In this document: in pieces, positions 18,646 to 29,461 of the stretch
How the letters are laid out: the number at the start of each line of letters is the position of its first letter
Numbering within the stretch: the stretch's first letter is position 1
Assembly (NCBI RefSeq): GCF_963678635.1
Contig: NC_087062.1
Span: 35,120,052 to 35,184,051, forward strand
Reading direction: 5' to 3'
DNA length: 64,000 bases
DNA from: Symsagittifera roscoffensis
Taxonomy: Eukaryota; Xenacoelomorpha; Acoela; Convolutidae
Made by a program: the position numbers and the translations under genes
The notes under the pieces: generated by a model
The model's input: only the letters and a program-made list of their open reading frames with translations
The model's database searches: none
What the model was told of the DNA's origin: nothing

Positions 18646-18697
18646 TAGAATCACAAGTACTCAACAAGAATATAATTAAAGGCGAGGAGAGTCTTAC

Positions 18698-19300
18698 TTA
18701 TTTTTGGAGTCCAAGGGCGATACGCTTCTTGAGCCTGTCCTTTTGTTTCTTGCTCAGCTTCTTATTGCTTTCTTTTGTGCTCTGGTCGCTTTCGATTCTT
18801 GACTTCTTGTTGTTCTTGTAGCTCAGTCTCTTCTTCCTGCTTTTCTTGAGTCCAGTAAGGTCTGATTTGTTTCGGATTATTGTATTAACGAGCCGCTTTT
18901 CAATGACAATGTCGGGATGGACTTTTGCGATTTCGTACTTAAGCTGGATATCCTTGCGTTTTCTACTGGATATGAGATCTCTAATGGCGTCAATTACCAA
19001 GATTTCGACTAGTTGAGATGGGGTGAGGGGGTGGAATTTGTTCGTTAATGGGTTGTAGTTACTTCGGTGTTTTGTCAGTGAGTTGTTTATTGTGTCATGC
19101 CAGATGACAAGATTTGATCAAAGTCGGAGCACACCCTGTCTTTTTACTAGATTTTGCACTATCTTCAGAGGATTCTTTGAATAAGGGTTCAATGAAAGCC
19201 CGGAGATGGCTGTGGATTGTCTTGCAAATCGTAAACGTTCTCTGTGCCCCAGTGATGACTTCAGATAATTCAGGGAGCTGGCCCCCACAAAATAAACCAT
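18698..19300 (-). pseudogene. Unrecognised basic ORF with one internal stop, weak SGNH-like hints
   Basis: From an ATG at 19300 one frame runs about 200 codons to 18698, broken only by a TGA near 19116. Before the stop it reads FVGASSLNYLKSSLG; after it, SNLVIWHDTINNSLTKHRSN and later a strongly basic tail (KKSRKKRL, KKLSKKQKDRLKKR). The GASSL and WHDTINN words are placed like blocks I and III of an SGNH hydrolase, but this is weak and I do not assign a function. It lies between the LINE monomers and the truncated B LTR, so it could be a remnant of another element or of a host gene. Confidence 0.35.
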
Positions 19301-19336
19301 TTTGCATCATTCATCCATTTAATAAGTAGATGAACT

Positions 19337-19798
19337 CTAATCAATAACTCTAGCATGAATATAATTGAATATAACTCGAGAAGTTTTCTAACAATGAGTT
19401 CCAATCAAAGGAAATGAGTTTTAATTCAAGAATGTAGTTTTGGATCTGAACCATTGGGGGACTCCAGCTGTCCACATTTCCACTGAAGGTTCACTCTGGT
19501 TCAGTTGAGTCTTGATTTGCTCTTGTGATTGTTCTGTCTCCTATATCAGATAGGACAGCTCTACTCTCGTTCTCTACGACGGAAATTGCGAATAGCAATT
19601 TCCCACTGTGTTTATTTGACAACTTTCCCGCAATTGTAATTCGGTTGCTCTGATTTTATTTTTTTGATGTCTTCAGTTGTCGCGAGAAAACTGAGCATGA
19701 CAGGCTCCATTCGAATTTTTGAAATATTTAACTTCATTCCAAAACCACGCGTTTCGTGTTCCTCAAGGTCAAACTTCCAGATATGACCGACTGGCACA
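19337..19798 (-). repeat. 3' LTR of element B, truncated
   Basis: Matches 41109-41567 almost base for base and ends with the family terminus CGACTGGCACA. About 440 bases of the LTR, ending in the expected TGTAACAGTCGCC terminus, are missing at its left side, where unrelated sequence starts abruptly at 19337. This points to a deletion or rearrangement after insertion. Confidence 0.85.
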
Positions 19799-19812
19799 TA
19801 CTCCCCGGACTC
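19799..19812 (-). other. Candidate polypurine tract of element B
   Basis: The element strand directly before the 3' LTR reads GTCCGGGGAGTA and then TGTGCC of the LTR. The same bases occupy the same place in C (44437-44449). A purine-rich tract here primes plus-strand DNA synthesis. The tract is short, and the word GTCCGGGGAGT recurs inside pol of both elements. Confidence 0.6.
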
Positions 19813-20205
19813 AAGATCGATGTCCTCATCGCGTGCTGCTGTCTGTCAGTGAATCCCCAGAAACACGAGTGTTGCTCAAGATACAGTGCCAGTGGTCATT
19901 TACAGAAGTTTGCAGCAGACTTAAGTTTACTACACCCCAAAATTCACAACCAAGTAAAATTTTCACACTATCGCTAAACAGCAATCAAAATCTGCACACA
20001 CCTGCACCTTTGAAATTTCGCTTTCTAAGCTAGTAATTTAAAATATCTTTTGTCCTATTCAATCAGGAAATTGTCATGCAGCATTTTGATTTATATAAAA
20101 GATATAACATTTTAATAACAATATCTCATTTGTTAAAATTTCTTTTTCGTGAACCTAGATTTCATCCAAGTTCACCCTCGAGCCCCTTTCCTTCCCTCTC
20201 AAGAC
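19813..20205 (-). other. Element B 3' untranslated region and deletion scar
   Basis: Bases up to about 19940 match the C 3' region (44437-44570). From there to 20205 B differs, and the final 80 or so codons of ORF2 seen in C (44798-44565) are absent. AT-rich filler and a stretch with CTCAAGACTCAAGACTC occupy the place. No gene is seen. Confidence 0.6.
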
Positions 20206-23200
20206 TCAAGACTCTAGAATTCCCCATTGAGCCACCTCATGGTCACTTGTGTTTTCACCCTCCAAACCCAAAAGTTCTTCCCCCCAGATTTCACTCAAGT
20301 CATCCCTCTGTTCTCTCGGCACTGTCCCTCGGATTTTCTTCAACAACCTGTGTGAGTGATGCGACATCCGAGCCAGTCTTACACACTTGGGCACTGAGAA
20401 GGCCTTATCTATTAATACCCTTTGGCTGGACACCTCCACCATCGCCATGTGCAATGGATAGTGGCTGCCGCATAGGTTGGCCATCACTGACCCCACTAAG
20501 GACTTCGCATTTAGAGGCAGACCATAGGCTTCGCTCATGGGAAATCCCATTTCCGCTTCAAGTCCAACCTTCCAGCTCTTGATGTGTTTCTGGGTTACCT
20601 GTAACACCCCGGGCCATGGCTCCACACTCTACGCGGTCACCAAGTGGTGTTCTGACTCTAGCCCCTCCAGTGACTGGAGACTGCACATTCTCGAGAAGAA
20701 TCCCAGAGCCGTTGCTATGTTCACCGTGGTACTCGCGTAACACTCAGCCACTATCTGTATTTCACTCTTCTCCCTCTCGGTAATGTCTTCACACCAGGTG
20801 ACTAGATCTTCTTTTTGGAAGGACTGTATCCTAACGCATGACCGCCCATCACAGGTGTGCTCGCCACTTCCACACGTCAAGTCAAGACAACTGCCCGGTT
20901 CCATTTTCTTCACCGACCCCAGTTTACTCGTCGCTTGGCTTGACTCCTTCGCCTGAGGCAAGATCAGTTTGTGCACTATGCTCAATGTCGCCAGATCTTC
21001 GTCCTCCGCCGGTGCTAGTCTCACTCGCTCCGTGACTTCCTCGATCAGGCTCGCATAGGGATGTGGACACCAGGAGGGCCTCAGCAATTTCCACACCACT
21101 CCCAGATTCGTGATCAACATGCATTCCCGTTACCCATCTTCAGCTCGACTCTTTTACTTGAGCGCGGCACACTTATCACCTCTGGTGTTTTCTCAAGAAT
21201 CAAACGCAAGCTAGGTCTCTCTCTCTCTCTCTACACTGTCTATTTCCACTATCTTCTCTGTCCAGAACTTTAGTAGCTCCGCCACCTCGTAGTTTCTGTG
21301 AGCGCCTCCGGCTTCCGAGTCCAGGAAAGGGTTGTACGCCATCCCCATCACTCCAGACACATACTGGTATTCTCCCTTCTTATTGGGTTTCAAGTACTCT
21401 CCTGACGAGGCCAAGTTATGGTGCACGTCGTGTTTCTCCTCAAACTTCTTGTTGTAGAATCTCCGTATCTCGTCTAACTTCATGTGGCTCTCAAGAGACT
21501 GCCTGGAACCATCCTCCTTTTCTATCCCAGTACTCTCCGGTATACATTCAAGATGACTGGTGAGACTCTCCTTTCCACTGCTTTACTCCCGATTGCTCTT
21601 TGTTGACATGCTAGGATGGTGCTGTCAGTCATCACCGACATTATCCACTTCCAGAAACAAGTAGCGTCTTTCCTCCTTGCCAGGCTCAAGCCTGAGTTAT
21701 CCCTGGCAACGTGTTGCATCAATGTCTGATATATTTCTAGACTTTTTTCACCCAACTTCAACTTGTCATGCGAGGTCAGCGTTTCTAATTCTATTCCCAC
21801 CAGGCTCCACGCGAACATCAATTGTCCCGCTGTTCTAACGAAAGGATTCGCCATCAACGGCGACGCTGACGATGATGTCCTCATCGCTTCTTCAAAATGA
21901 TCCTTTAACAAGTTCTGCCAAGTTCTCTTCAGTTGGCTCCCCAATTCCAATTTGTTAATCTCAGCCTTCTGCTGGGTAGCCCAGTTGCGTCGTTTGCGTG
22001 ACACTCCACTGTCGAGTTTCTTTAGGCAGTCTTCCAATTCCTTCAATGTTTCCAGGGCCACCCACCACGGCCGGGAGGTGTTCCTCGTTTTATTCTTCTC
22101 AAGAGGATCGCTAGTTTCTTGCTTCCCAGTGGCCTGGTGTTCATTTGAGACCCATTTTTTGCCAATGTCTACTTCCCATGTCTGCTCGCTCGTCGAACCT
22201 CGTTTCATCTTTGTCCTCTGAGGCTTGGAGTCTTCTTCCGTTGTCGAGTTGGTGGGAACCTCCATCTCTCTTTCTACCTCGAGCAGTTTCCTTGGTTCGT
22301 AGCTACTCTTTTAGGCTGCTGTCTTCCATCGTGCCAGAACCATGGGGGCCGTCTCTCTCAAGTTTTTCTCCGAGACTGCATCCGCCGAAGGACTACTCAA
22401 CCCTTCTACCTCCCTATTTCTCTTGCGAGACTTCACGTCTTTACTTGGGGGCGTTGCCGTTATCATCACTGATTTGACCTCTTTGTCTCCATCCAACCCT
22501 TCCAACTCTTGCCACCCCCCTGCTCGAGCCTTAAGGATATTAGTACTTTTATATATATTACTAGTTTTGACTTTATCCCCCTTACACTTTCAATTATTTT
22601 ATTGACAATTTTTTGTTTCAGAGTAGAGCTGTCTTTACATTCGTCTTCTTTGGTCTTCAGAAGTGCCTTTCTCAGCTCGACCCTCTTGCTCAGCAGCTCT
22701 CTTCCTGCTTTTTCCTCCAGACCTGTCCCCATCAGGACAGGTTCTCCGAACTTTACCACCGTGTCCTACAGTTCTTCTTCGAAATCGTCTAGTGTGATCT
22801 CGCTATTCACTTCTCGATTAAACTCTCTCAAGAAATCTCGCCAAGCGTTCTCATCTAGAGTCCCTACGAACATGGTCTTGTTTCCCTCGAAGGTATTCTT
22901 TTCCCTTTCTTCTGCACTCAAGAGTATCATTCCCATATTGGAAGTCTCGCTCGACAGTGGCAACTCTAGATTCTTACGGGTAAATGAGGACAGAGGTGGC
23001 GTGGCAGTGTCAGCCCAATATTCTCCGCTCAGATCCTTCAACAGTTCTTGAGTGGTGAATTCCTCCTCTGCTGGTTTTGGTTCAGGCGTGTTCCCCACTT
23101 CCATCTCCTCTCCTGCCTAGCTGAGAGTTTCATCCATGCTTTCCTCTCCTTACTCGACTCTTCTCCTCTCAAGGATCCTCCTGAACCGATCTTCCTTAGT

Positions 23201-24198
23201 GCCGCTTCTTTTATCTCCAGGGATGCCCACCGACAGGGGTGATGGTGTCGTTGGATCCGGTTTCTTGTATTCCGTCAGAGTCACATACAACGGCCCTGCT
23301 GCATCCAGCTCCTTCCCTTCCTGTCTCAACTCCACCTGTTCCAGTCCGTAAGGTGCCCGGTATTTTCTCGTGGCAAACTTCATTTCGTCTTTCAGTGCAA
23401 TGTGTCCTACTTCCACGATCATCCTGCCATCGTCCCACACCGGCAACATATTCTCCAAACCCGCCCGCTCAAGTTTTCTCAAGATCTTTCGTATCTCGAA
23501 TTTTGGGGGCGATGAGCCTCTCATCTTCTTCGCTTGAGTCGTCCAGGAGTTTATTTTTATGTCACAGGTGTGAAAATAGACCGCTGCAGTGTAGCCGATG
23601 AATAGGGGATCCCAGCCATCGGTGAATTCCTTTTGCTGCCTTTCCGCCGCTGCTCTCGCGAACAGGGATGGGACCACCAGGGAACTTTTCATTCCCAGGG
23701 TCAGTCTCCTGACCGCTGGGAACTCTGGAATGGTTGTTGGCAAAATCTCCCTCTCCAGTATTGCCTCTAGCTCCCTTTTCACCACCTCTAAGCTCTTCTT
23801 CCACGCGGGAATCCTCAAGATCTCTTGTCCACTCGCCGTCAGGGGGTTCAGGTTCCAGAACTTGGGATAAGTTTCGATGTGGCCTTCACGTTTCCCTCCC
23901 ACCCTGCACTGCAGTTGTCCTCGGAAATTGTATATCATCAACTCTGGATCCTTCACTTTCCCGAAGAGTACCGTGTTACTCATTTGCGCCCTCAGCACCT
24001 CTTGCTGACACTAGTTGAGCGCCGTCCCATCCAGTACACTTATGAGGCTCAAGTGTGTCACGGAGTTGCGAGAAGCCGTCACTAGAGGATCTGGAACCGC
24101 GTATGTCACGGACGGTCCATAAATGCAGGATACGACCTCCTCCAGCCCCCGGATTATCCCCATTGGGTCCGATCTCATGGCCAGGCATAGGTCCGTCA
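20206..24198 (-). pseudogene. ORF2 of element B, C-terminal 4 kb (unrecognised domains)
   Basis: Coding pieces on the minus strand follow one another at 24198-24011, 23998-23150, 23104-22766, 22759-22466, 22265-21522, 21483-21211, 21120-20629 and 20625-20206, separated by stops and frame changes, so this is the decayed tail of one long protein. I recognise no known domain. Visible features are a proline-rich acidic stretch near 23104, a basic helical stretch at 22700-22500, and a cysteine cluster with CLDLTCGSGEHTCDGRSC near 20840. The last piece (EMGFPMSEAYGLP, then GSHYPLHMAMVE, then LARMSHHSHRLL) matches C at about 45500-45230, where it directly follows sequence that in B lies 6 kb away. 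Confidence 0.6.
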
Positions 24199-25902
24199 AC
24201 AGAGGCATGCCTCCATTCACTTTCCTCTACTCATCTCTTGTCTTCGGGCTCTTTTCTTCACCAGTCAGGTGCCGGTTTTGCATCAGTAGGTACTGCACCA
24301 GCAGCTTCTTTAGTCCGGCAGCACACTTATACGAATAGGTGTCAATACTCGAGTGTGTTCTTCCCATCGACAGAGGCTCTCCGTATTTCATCAGTCGGTG
24401 AAATGACACCAGTTCCCCGTGGGTTAGAAGCACCAATGCCAAGTACCCGTCAATCCGGAGTGTTTCCACACCCCGGCTGAACATATACGCTGGACCCATA
24501 TTGAATAGGTACCTCGGGTAAACTAGGTACAGTGCCAACAACAGGCTGATGGGCATGCTCAGTATTTCTTGTACAAAGGCTCCAAAAATGGTCTCTATTG
24601 CGCCAAACACTCCAGCCATGAACTCCTTCCCCCAACAAGGACTCAAGAACTTGAGAATCTCGTGATCTCTTCTCGTCTTCAGCTCGCCCTTTGCGTGCTC
24701 CTTCCAGAATCCTCCGATTGTGACCTCGTTTGCAGCTGTGACGAACCTGGTCACCGTCATCTCCCTACTCTCGGCCACTTCCAACTGCTCCTCAAGAAAA
24801 CTCCAGATTTGCTTCACAAGAGGTGGAGCATTCTCCCTCGTCTTCTCCGTAGCGTTTTCCAACCTTGGTGTCAGGAATGGCCACCTGCCTCTTTCTTGTG
24901 TCAGTCGATACACCATCGACTCCAGTTGCTTCTCTGTTGCGGCTACGTTCTTTCTTTCATTGCTCGGTCCTCTGGACTTACCGGTGGAGATTGTGATAGT
25001 CAATTCCATGCTTCGAAACCACAGGCTGGCCGTCAAGTGATTTATTATAAACAGAGGCATGCCACCATTCACTTTCCTCCATTCATCTTTCGTCTTCGGA
25101 TTCTTTTCCTCACCAGTCATTTGTCGATTCTGCATCAGGAGGTACTCCACTAGCGGCGTCTTTAGCCCCGCAGCACATTTATATGAGTAGGTGTCAAACC
25201 TCGAGTGGGTTTTCCCCATCGACAGGGGCTCACCATATTTCGTCAGTCGATGAACTGACACCAGTTCACCATGGGTCAGGAGCACCAGCGCCAGATACCC
25301 GTCAATCCGGAGTGTTTCCACACCCCGACTGAACATATACGCTGGACCCATATTGAATAGGTACCTCGGGTAAACTATGTACAGTGCCAACAACAGGCTG
25401 ATGGGCATGCTCAGTATTTCTTGTACAAAGGCTCCAAAAATGGTCTCCTTTGCGCCAAACACTCCAGCCATGAACTCCTTCCCCCAACAAGGACTCAAGA
25501 ACTTGAGAATCTCGTGATCTCTTCTCGTCTTCAGCTCGCCCTTTGCGTGCTCCTTCCAGAATCCTCCGATTGTGACCTCGTTTGCAGCTGTGACGAACCT
25601 GGTCACCGCCATCTCCCTACTCTCGGCCACTTCCAACTGCTCCTCAAGAAAACTCCAGATTTGCTTCACAAGAGGTGGAGCATTCTCCCTCGTCTTCTCC
25701 GTAGCGTTTTCCAACCTTGGTGTCAGGAATGGCCACCTGCCTCTTTCTTGTGTCGGTCGATACACCATCGACTCCAGTTGCTTCTCTGTTGCGGCTACGT
25801 TCTTTCTTTCATTGCTCGGTCCTCTGGACTTACTGGTGGAGATTGTGATAGTCAATTCCATGCTTCGAAACCACAGGCTGGCCGTCAAGTGATTTATTAT
25901 TG
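24199..25902 (-). repeat. In-frame 852-bp tandem duplication inside ORF2 of B
   Basis: Bases 24199-25050 and 25051-25902 are direct copies with a spacing of 852 (284 codons), so the frame is kept. About 570 bases (from the words CGTCAATCCGGAGTG to GTGATTTATTAT) are nearly identical, while the roughly 280 bases at the left of each copy differ at about one base in seven. The duplicated protein includes INHLTASLWFRSMEL and ISLLLALYxVYPRYLFNMG. Confidence 0.9.
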
Positions 25903-26525
25903 GGTGGTCGTCTCCTATAGCCGGACTAAACTTGAGTTGTCTGGCGAAGTTCGATATCTCTAGCAAGAAGACCTCGTCCAATACAATGAGGATATCTGCT
26001 AGCTCATAGAAGACCCTAAACGCGTGGGTCACATCCGCCCACGCCGCCGCCAGTTCTGACTCGCGAAGCCTCAAGTTCGTCGGTTCCAACTCTCGGTTTG
26101 GAGCTGCCATCAGAATCCGCCTCATCTATTAAGATCAAATCCGCATACACAAACTGCAGAGCGGGAGGCATGCTCGCGTACCCGGTGGACGTCGAGAACA
26201 CCACTCTTGTCTTAGATCCAAATCGTGAGGCGACGTTCTCCTGCACCTCATTCATTGCTGCAAATAACGTCTGGATAGCTTCCCAGATTCTCTTCGGCTG
26301 CTCAAGAAACCCAGTCGCATGCAGGTGGTCATTCATTCCCGCAAACAGTAGTAGCTCGGGCTCGCAAGGCATCTCCGATTTTATTGCGACCACCAGGGTT
26401 AACATTTGATTCAACTCAGCCCCTGGCAGCGAGTATATCAAAGTCTCTGGCCAGAACAACTTGGGAGACGTTCCCTCGAAGTCCGATCCCGCTACGATGA
26501 TCACCCTCGCAGCAGCTGGATCCGA
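24227..26525 (-). pseudogene. ORF2 of element B, second SGNH-like region and duplicated block
   Basis: After a stop at 26526 the frame 26504-26016 reads IIVAGSDFEGTSP, then LLLFAGMNDHLHATGF, then VVFSTSTGYASMPPALQF. The next frame (26125-24227, 632 codons) adds ISNFARQLKFSPAIGDDHP and INHLTASLWF. GSDF, GMND and DDHP lie in the order and rough spacing of SGNH blocks I, III and V, so this looks like a second, divergent hydrolase domain. The rest is helical and hydrophobic, with a possible membrane-associated stretch ILSMPISLLLALY, and is present twice because of the 852-bp duplication. C lacks this region. Frameshift near 26100 and stop codons make it inactive. Confidence 0.5.
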
Positions 26526-28958
26526 TCAGTCGTAAACTGCCAAGGTCTTGGCCAATTGGGTGTTCCCGCAGGGTTTCCCGTATCTAGGGTCGTCCGCCAA
26601 TCTCGTACCTTCATAAGCGGCATCTGGCAGTTTCATTTCTCTTGGGTCCAATAGTTTGTCTACCACCCTCAACTGCGCTGGAGTTGCCAACCTGATTCTG
26701 GCAATGCTCGTTCGATGCTTAGGGGGCTCCACTATGAGTCCCGGACTCCCCAGCAACTTGAGAGGCCTGTAATTGATAGGTCCCATGACTGATCTTGTGG
26801 GAATCCCAGTCAGATCCGCCGTCTCCATTATTCTCGCTCTTGAGAAATGCGTCTCGTGAGCCTTCAACCAGTCCACGCACTGGTGTCTACTTAAGTCCTC
26901 ATGTGACACGCGCTCGAGGCCCAGAGCTTCCGCCAACTCTTGTCTGCATTCCAGGTCTTCCAATTCCAGTTCCTTTACCTTCTCCAGATATCTCGACCGA
27001 CTTGTCTCCGCCGGTCTCTCCACCCTCTTGCTCTCCACCACTACCACCGGGGACACTACCGAACTCTGGGGGGTCGATGACGTTGCCTCCTAGGCCTCCA
27101 TCGGTGCGGCACCTGGTAATCTGGTCCGGCTACTTCTCGAGCTGTCTCTAGAATCGGTCGTCGCCCCCAGGCGACTGGATAAAGTTCTTGAGGTGAGGAA
27201 AAGTGGACTTGGAGGTGGCCCGAATGTGAATTGGGTCGTCTCCAGCAATTCTGCCTCCAACGCGCTTATGTGCCTTTGGAAAACATCATTCAATCATTCC
27301 ACTCCCCTAGGCCTGTCAAAGTGGATTCCGTCTGAGGATGCATCGTCGGGGAAAACAGCTCGCTGCATTTGCTCGGCTACATCCAGCAATCCAACGGGAA
27401 GGACACTCCTTTGATGTATTTACCTGATTACTTCGTTCAGGTTTCGTACCTTCGTATTCATTTCCATCGCGTGTTGGTCAGCCTTCAAGTTGTAGGGAAC
27501 GGTACACACTGTAAGTATGGCAGGATCCATTTGAATCCGCAATTCCTCAAGGATGCAGCTCATCTTGTCATGTAGCCTCATAACCTTCCTTGACACCCCC
27601 TTGACACGTCATTAGTCCCGATCATTAGAGTCACCGTGTATACTCTTGCCATCCCTAGCATCTCAAGTGATGCCAATATCTGTGGCATCGCAGCTCAGCG
27701 AAACTCAAGATCCCAGTCTGCCAATGCGATTGAATCCGGGTCAGCACCCGCAGCAGGCTGTCCCCTATGATTAGGTGGACCGCACCCTCTGGTACACGTG
27801 GCTGCGTGTGTTATTCCACCAAGCCGCGTCACGGAAGCAATCCCTCCTGACTCTTTGTGCCGTGCTCCAGTCCATGCGATTGTGCCTGTGGTACCTGCCC
27901 TCCGTGTTCTTCTTATAACTTGAGATTACCACACTCTTAATCGGTTGCTCCCTCCAAGTCGGGGGTAGCTCCACTCTTGCCGGACTCTCGCGGTTTCTTA
28001 GTTGTAGTCTCTCGTTGAATTCTTTCAGGCGTGACGAGCTGCCGCTCACCTGACTGCTGCTCGGGGTTGAACTCGGAGTATACCCCGGCAGTGCGACATC
28101 CATCAATGGGCGTCTCTAGGCCACGCAGGGAGGACGTTGACTCAGTCGGTATCCATACCTCCAACCCCTCGTTCATATGTTCCTGAGCCGCGCGGTCGAG
28201 GTTAAACCGTCCCTTCGATCTGGGAGCTTCATCCACCTCCATACGTGACTCTGGTTTTGAACCGGTAACCATTCGCTCCTTGGGCCTGGCTCCCTTTTGC
28301 ATATCGAGCTCGCGCTGTCGTTGCTGGATTCTCCCAAGTTCCGACTTCAGCTGTTCACAATTCGCGGCATTCTCTCGCACCCTCTGTTCTTGCTGATGCT
28401 CGGCCTTCAGCATATCAAGTTCCTTTCCAGGTTCGCCTGATCTCTCTCAAGCTTTGCTTGATCCCGGTCGAGGTTTGCCTTGTTCCTCTCCCTCTGTGTC
28501 CTCTCAAGTTCTCTTTTCAGAGTACTGAGGTCCGGATACGCCTCTTCCGTTTGTTGCACTCGCGTCATAGATGGTGTCTTACTTGTGCTCTGGCCCGCTG
28601 ATCTTGCTGATGGTCTGATCGGTAGTGGGAACTCCCCTGCGCCATACTCGGTGTTATTGCTCAGGCCAGGGTTCCTCGCCAAGTCGAATCCCCTCACTCC
28701 TCCATCCACATTCCAGGACAGTCATTTGGTTTGCTCTTGGTTGGATATTCCATCAGTGCTGTAGCCGACGATTAGAACCGCTTCTGTTGCAGACTCCCGG
28801 CATTCGCCCTGTTCTTCCAATTGGAGGATGGCGTTCAGCATCACCGCCATTCTCTCATCCACTTGGGTGTAATCCAGATCCCTCAGGCGTCTGTATAGCT
28901 CATCAAGCGTGGGCCTCTTCGGAGCCGCGGGCATGGACTCCCAAAATCGATCTGCCAT
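26526..28958 (-). pseudogene. ORF2 of element B, N-terminal domain, coiled coil and SGNH hydrolase
   Basis: The ATG at 28958 begins MADRFWESMPAAPKRPTL, the same start as C ORF2 (47876). Frames 28958-28722, 28709-28407, 28413-27937, 28106-27771 and the rest to 26526 together carry the N-terminal domain, a coiled coil of KxNLDRDQAKLERDQ type (about 28550-28420 and 28400-28290) and an SGNH/GDSL domain: VHLIIGDSLLRVL near 27765, MIGTNDVSRG near 27610 and SDGIHF near 27320. A TGG-to-TGA change follows at 27293. All catalytic-type residues (Ser, Asn, Asp, His) are still visible although the gene is broken. The part 27056-26526 (GPINYRPLKLLGSPGLIVEP) has no known match to me. SGNH enzymes are mostly esterases; substrate unknown. 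Confidence 0.75.
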
Positions 28959-29461
28959 TTTTTTTCTGGATGATCTTGCGCACGTACCAACTTGAGAATT
29001 ACCGTACCACTTGAGAATTACCGTACCACTTGAGAATTAGCGTACCAACTTGAGTGCTTGAGATTTAACTTCTTCAAGTGTTGTTTGACTGTGGGTTTGT
29101 TCAAGACCTACTTTTTCTTTCAGTTGAGTATAGTTGGGTGGTCAATTTGACTTTACCAAATCAATCTGAAAATAAAACCTGATCTTTAGACTGACATGCT
29201 ATGTTCCTAACCTAAAACCCCTCCCTGCCATTATAGTTAAAACCTTATCCTTTTCGTTCTACTAAAATAATTCAATTGGAAGTTTTCTAAGAGCATGCAG
29301 ATTCATTTTATGTTTTGGCACCATCAATGATTTAAAATTTAATTGTCATGCCAATCACTTTTAAGATCCTTTTACCTGTTCCGTACCCCAACACCTAACT
29401 TGAGATCCCTTTATGCGCAACTCAAGACACCCATGTACCTGACTTAGGCGATGCTTAGGTA
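28959..29461 (-). other. Element B spacer between polyprotein and ORF2
   Basis: Non-coding. At 28983-29065 a unit reading GTACCACTTGAGAATTACC is repeated about four times directly upstream of the ORF2 start. A block at about 29160-29375 (including CCTAACCTAAAACCCCTCCC and AATAATTCAATTGGAAG) is well conserved with C at 48035-48215, unlike its surroundings. It could hold a splice site or promoter for ORF2, but no clear signal is visible. Confidence 0.55.

Larger units (their letters stand above)
14928..18650 (-). mobile_element. LINE (non-LTR retrotransposon), CR1/L2-like, interrupted by element A
   Basis: On the minus strand there is a set of tandem 5' repeats, an ORF1 with a zinc finger and RNA-binding-like region, and an ORF2 with endonuclease and reverse transcriptase, all damaged by frameshifts and stops. 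The 3' end of the RT gene is cut off at 14928 by insertion of A; the missing part should lie left of the window. The combination of an N-terminal PHD-like finger in ORF1, an AP-type endonuclease and a YADD reverse transcriptase fits the CR1/L2 side of LINEs; a phylogeny would be needed to place it. Confidence 0.85.

Noticed and set aside
20206-28958. ORF2 as an envelope glycoprotein
   Set aside because: No signal peptide, furin-like site or clear C-terminal transmembrane anchor; SGNH and coiled-coil features instead.
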